NCBI GenBank assembly: GCA_016794735.1
Contig: JAEUJK010000622.1
Location: 1 to 17,841, forward strand
Source: Gemmatimonadota bacterium
GTDB lineage: Bacteria > Gemmatimonadota > Gemmatimonadetes > Gemmatimonadales > Gemmatimonadaceae
DNA length: 17,841 nt
Reading direction: 5' to 3'
This document shows positions 15,796-17,841 of this stretch, one piece after another. Within the stretch, counting starts at the first letter, position 1. The number at the start of each line of letters is the position of its first letter. Below the pieces are notes generated by a model. It searched no databases. It saw only the letters and a list, made by a program, of their open reading frames with translations, and was not told where the DNA came from. The translations under genes were made by a program, and so were the position numbers.

Positions 15796-16389
15796 ATGAC
15801 CGTCGTTCGTGGTATCTCGATCGTAGCCCTTTCCCTGTTCGGTGCGGTCGCGGGCGCCCAGCAGAAGATCGCTTTCGTCGACTCGCGCATCATCGTGGAG
15901 CGAGCCCCGGGCGCGATTGCCGCCCAGGCGGCGCTCAAGAAGGAGGGCGATGAGCTTCAGGCGCGTGTGCAGACCTGGCAGGACTCGCTGAAGGCGATGG
16001 TGGACGCCTACGAGAAGGCCAAGGCGACCCTGCCGCCCGCCACGCGGACCACCCGCGAGAAGGCGATCCAGGACAAGCAGGCCGACTACGCGAAGCGTGC
16101 CGAAGAGCTCGACCAGCAGATGCAGGTGCGCCAACAGGAGCTGTCGCAGCCGGTCATGGCGCAGATCCGCGAGATGCTCGAGGAAGTGCGCGTCGAGGGT
16201 GGCTACACGGCGATCCTGGATGTCGCCGCATCCGGCGTGATCGTCGCGATGGACAAGAACCTCGACCTCACCGAGAAGGTGATCGGTCGCCTCAAGCCGC
16301 TGCCGGTGGCCGCCAAGTCCGACACGTCGAAGGCGGCTGGCGCGAAGCCGGCCCCGGCTGGCCTGACCAAGAAGCCGCCGACACAGTGA
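15796..16389 (+). CDS. skp: OmpH/Skp-family periplasmic chaperone
   Basis: Skp holds unfolded outer-membrane proteins in the periplasm on their way to BamA. The 197-residue product has a signal peptide (1-21, cut after AGA), the family opening QQKIAFVDSRIIVERAPG (22-39), long charged coiled-coil helices (about 45-120), and a returning beta segment GYTAILDVAASGVIVAMDKNLDLTEKVI (about 136-163). A Lys/Ala/Pro-rich tail (about 170-197) extends past the usual end of the domain. AGGAG (15785-15789) overlaps the bamA stop and lies six bases from the ATG, a good ribosome site that also couples the two genes. Its stop overlaps the lpxD GTG. Confidence 0.92.
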   Translation: MTVVRGISIVALSLFGAVAGAQQKIAFVDSRIIVERAPGAIAAQAALKKEGDELQARVQTWQDSLKAMVDAYEKAKATLPPATRTTREKAIQDKQADYAKRAEELDQQMQVRQQELSQPVMAQIREMLEEVRVEGGYTAILDVAASGVIVAMDKNLDLTEKVIGRLKPLPVAAKSDTSKAAGAKPAPAGLTKKPPTQ

Positions 16390-17465
16390 CGTCGGTTCTC
16401 CCGCACTCGGCGGGAGTGAGCGGTGGGGGATCGCCCGAACGGCGGTCCCTCACCGCTCGACGCATCGCGGAACTCACCGGCGGCGAGTTGCGAGGTGATC
16501 CGGAGGCCACGGTTGATGCCGTGGCACCGGTGGAGCGTGCGCGCGCCGGGACGGTGACGTTCCTGGCCAGCGCACGCTACGCGCCGCAATTCAGCACGTG
16601 TGAGGCCTCGGTGGCCCTCGTCTCGCCTGACCTTGCGGACACGCCCGGTGTGGCGACACGGGTGGTGGTGCGCAACCCGCACGAAGGGATGCTGGTCCTG
16701 CTGCCCCACCTGTACGCGACGCGTCGGGCGACCCCGGGGGTGGACCCGACGGCCCGCTTGGGCCGTGGGGTCCGCCTGGGCGCCGACGTGGAAATCGGCC
16801 CGTACGTGGTGCTCGGCGACGGGGCCGTCGTGGGCGATCGCGCGAGCCTCGGGGCGCACGTGGTCGTTGGGGCCGGTGCGACCATTGGCGCCGACTGCGT
16901 GTTGCATCCCCACGTCACGTTGTACAGCGGCACCGCGTTAGGCGCGCGTGTCATCGTGCACTCGGGCGCACGGCTCGGCAGCGACGGCTTCGGGTACGTC
17001 TTTGGGGACGGGGCCCATCGCAAGATCCCGCACGTCGGGCGCTGCCTCGTGGGCGACGACGTGGAGATCGGCGCGAACACCACGATCGATCGCGGGTCGA
17101 TCGACGACACGGTGATCGGTCCCGGCACCAAGATCGACAACCTCGTGCAGGTCGGGCACAACGTGCGGATCGGCCGGCTGTGTCTCGTGATGGCACAGGT
17201 GGGAATTGCCGGTTCGGTGCGGGTCGGGGACGGGTGCGTGCTGGCCGGGCAGGTCGGCGTGTCGGGCCACCACGTCATTGGCGACGGCGCGCGCCTCGCC
17301 GCGCAGGCCGGTGTCTTCGGGGACATTCCGGCGGGCGAGACCTGGTCGGGGTACCCCGCGCGGCCGCATCGCGAGGCGTTGCGCGCGCAGGCGGCGCTGT
17401 TCAAGCTGCCCGGGATGATCCGCCGACTGGAACGCCTCATCGCAGGTGACGGGGGATCGGAGTAA
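16386..17465 (+). CDS. lpxD: UDP-3-O-acylglucosamine N-acyltransferase
   Basis: LpxD adds the second acyl chain in lipid A synthesis, using acyl-ACP. The 359-residue product has an N-terminal uridine-binding domain (about 20-115) and a left-handed beta-helix of hexapeptide repeats (about 118-315). The catalytic His258 is in VGHNVRIG, and His295 in GHHVIG matches the second E. coli active-site His. A short C-terminal helix ends the chain. The GTG at 16386 overlaps the skp stop (GTGA). It leaves about 20 extra residues before the usual LTARRIAEL start, and an in-frame GTG at 16416 is an alternative. The stop shares one base with the lpxC ATG (TAATG). One TTA codon (16938) lies in CGTTAGG. Confidence 0.95.
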   Translation: MTSVLPHSAGVSGGGSPERRSLTARRIAELTGGELRGDPEATVDAVAPVERARAGTVTFLASARYAPQFSTCEASVALVSPDLADTPGVATRVVVRNPHEGMLVLLPHLYATRRATPGVDPTARLGRGVRLGADVEIGPYVVLGDGAVVGDRASLGAHVVVGAGATIGADCVLHPHVTLYSGTALGARVIVHSGARLGSDGFGYVFGDGAHRKIPHVGRCLVGDDVEIGANTTIDRGSIDDTVIGPGTKIDNLVQVGHNVRIGRLCLVMAQVGIAGSVRVGDGCVLAGQVGVSGHHVIGDGARLAAQAGVFGDIPAGETWSGYPARPHREALRAQAALFKLPGMIRRLERLIAGDGGSE

Positions 17466-17841
17466 TGGCTGGGCGTCGTACGATCGAGCGGGAAGCCACG
17501 GTGGAGGGGATCGGATTGCACCTCGGGCAACCGTGTCGGCTCACCTTTCGGCCGGGCGCGAGCGGGAGTGGCATTCGCTTCGTGCGCACCGATCGCGGTG
17601 GGGCCCCGATCCCGGCCCACGTTTCGGTCGCGGTGGAAGTCGAGCGTCGCACGCAGCTCGGTGATGGCGACGACGCGTTGCACACCGTGGAGCACGTCCT
17701 TGCCGCCGTGATGGCCGCGCAGCTGGACGATCTCGAGATCGTGATGGACGGTCCGGAGCCGCCGATCCTGGACGGGAGTGCGGGGCCGTTCCTGCGCGCC
17801 CTGCAATCGGCGGGGATCCGCACCAACGGCGGAATGCCGTC
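17465..17841 (+). CDS. lpxC: UDP-3-O-acyl-N-acetylglucosamine deacetylase (5' part)
   Basis: LpxC is the committed, zinc-dependent step of lipid A synthesis. The window holds the first 125 residues, and the rest runs off the right edge. Visible motifs are the opening TIEREATVEGIGLHLG (6-21), the metal-binding HTVEH (73-77, whose last His matches the E. coli zinc ligand), and PPILDGSAGPF (99-109). The ATG at 17465 overlaps the lpxD stop in TAATG. In several phyla LpxC is fused to FabZ; whether that holds here cannot be seen. The frame has no stop before the window end, so this is an edge truncation and not a broken gene. Confidence 0.93.
   Translation, partial: MAGRRTIEREATVEGIGLHLGQPCRLTFRPGASGSGIRFVRTDRGGAPIPAHVSVAVEVERRTQLGDGDDALHTVEHVLAAVMAAQLDDLEIVMDGPEPPILDGSAGPFLRALQSAGIRTNGGMP

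Noticed and set aside
1..17841. Mobile elements, CRISPR arrays, phage or defence genes
   Set aside because: I saw no transposase, integrase, terminal inverted repeats, regularly spaced repeats or defence domains; the window is packed with housekeeping genes on one strand.

Overview
The window is high-GC, gene-dense, and every supportable gene lies on the + strand. It reads as chromosomal housekeeping DNA from an LPS-type diderm, because bamA, skp, lpxD and lpxC are all present. My best guess is Gemmatimonadota. I base this on the co-occurrence of a Firmicutes-style mcsA-mcsB-clpC set, a PorV/PorQ-type outer-membrane protein and an LPS/Bam cluster. This is inference; a 23S or protein search would settle it.

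Layout. Positions 1-364 are the tail of an rRNA operon: the 23S 3' end, a short spacer, 5S and a strong intrinsic terminator. The region 399-2375 is a tightly packed set: era (GTPase), a small Trm112-like zinc protein and a PorV/PorQ-family beta-barrel. The region 2557-4373 is a translationally coupled pair: a degenerate REC-GGDEF protein, then a zinc-ribbon protein with a long Pro/Ala linker and a conserved-looking C-terminal module. The region 4374-8402 holds a leader with two hairpins, prfB with an intact programmed +1 frameshift, lysS, and a LolC/E-type permease. Then come lolD (8467-9165), mcsA, mcsB and clpC (9167-13273), the arginine-phosphorylation quality-control module. A large hairpin separates clpC from the envelope cluster bamA-skp-lpxD-lpxC (13357 to the window end, lpxC truncated).

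How the genes work together. The prfB-lysS-lolCE-lolD and bamA-skp-lpxD-lpxC blocks resemble one envelope and translation supercluster known from other diderms. Here mcsA-mcsB-clpC sits between lolD and bamA. LolCE and LolD release lipoproteins from the inner membrane, BamA and Skp insert and chaperone outer-membrane proteins, and LpxC and LpxD make lipid A. McsA/McsB would tag misfolded proteins with phosphoarginine for ClpC. Most junctions are ATGA-type overlaps, implying translational coupling.

I do not see a wholly new system. The points most worth a second look are the mcs-clpC cassette inside envelope synteny with no ctsR beside it and an altered allosteric motif in McsB, a strand-biased CGTTAGG motif that accounts for four of the five TTA codons, the unusual G4 motif of Era, and a possibly leaderless bamA start next to a large hairpin.
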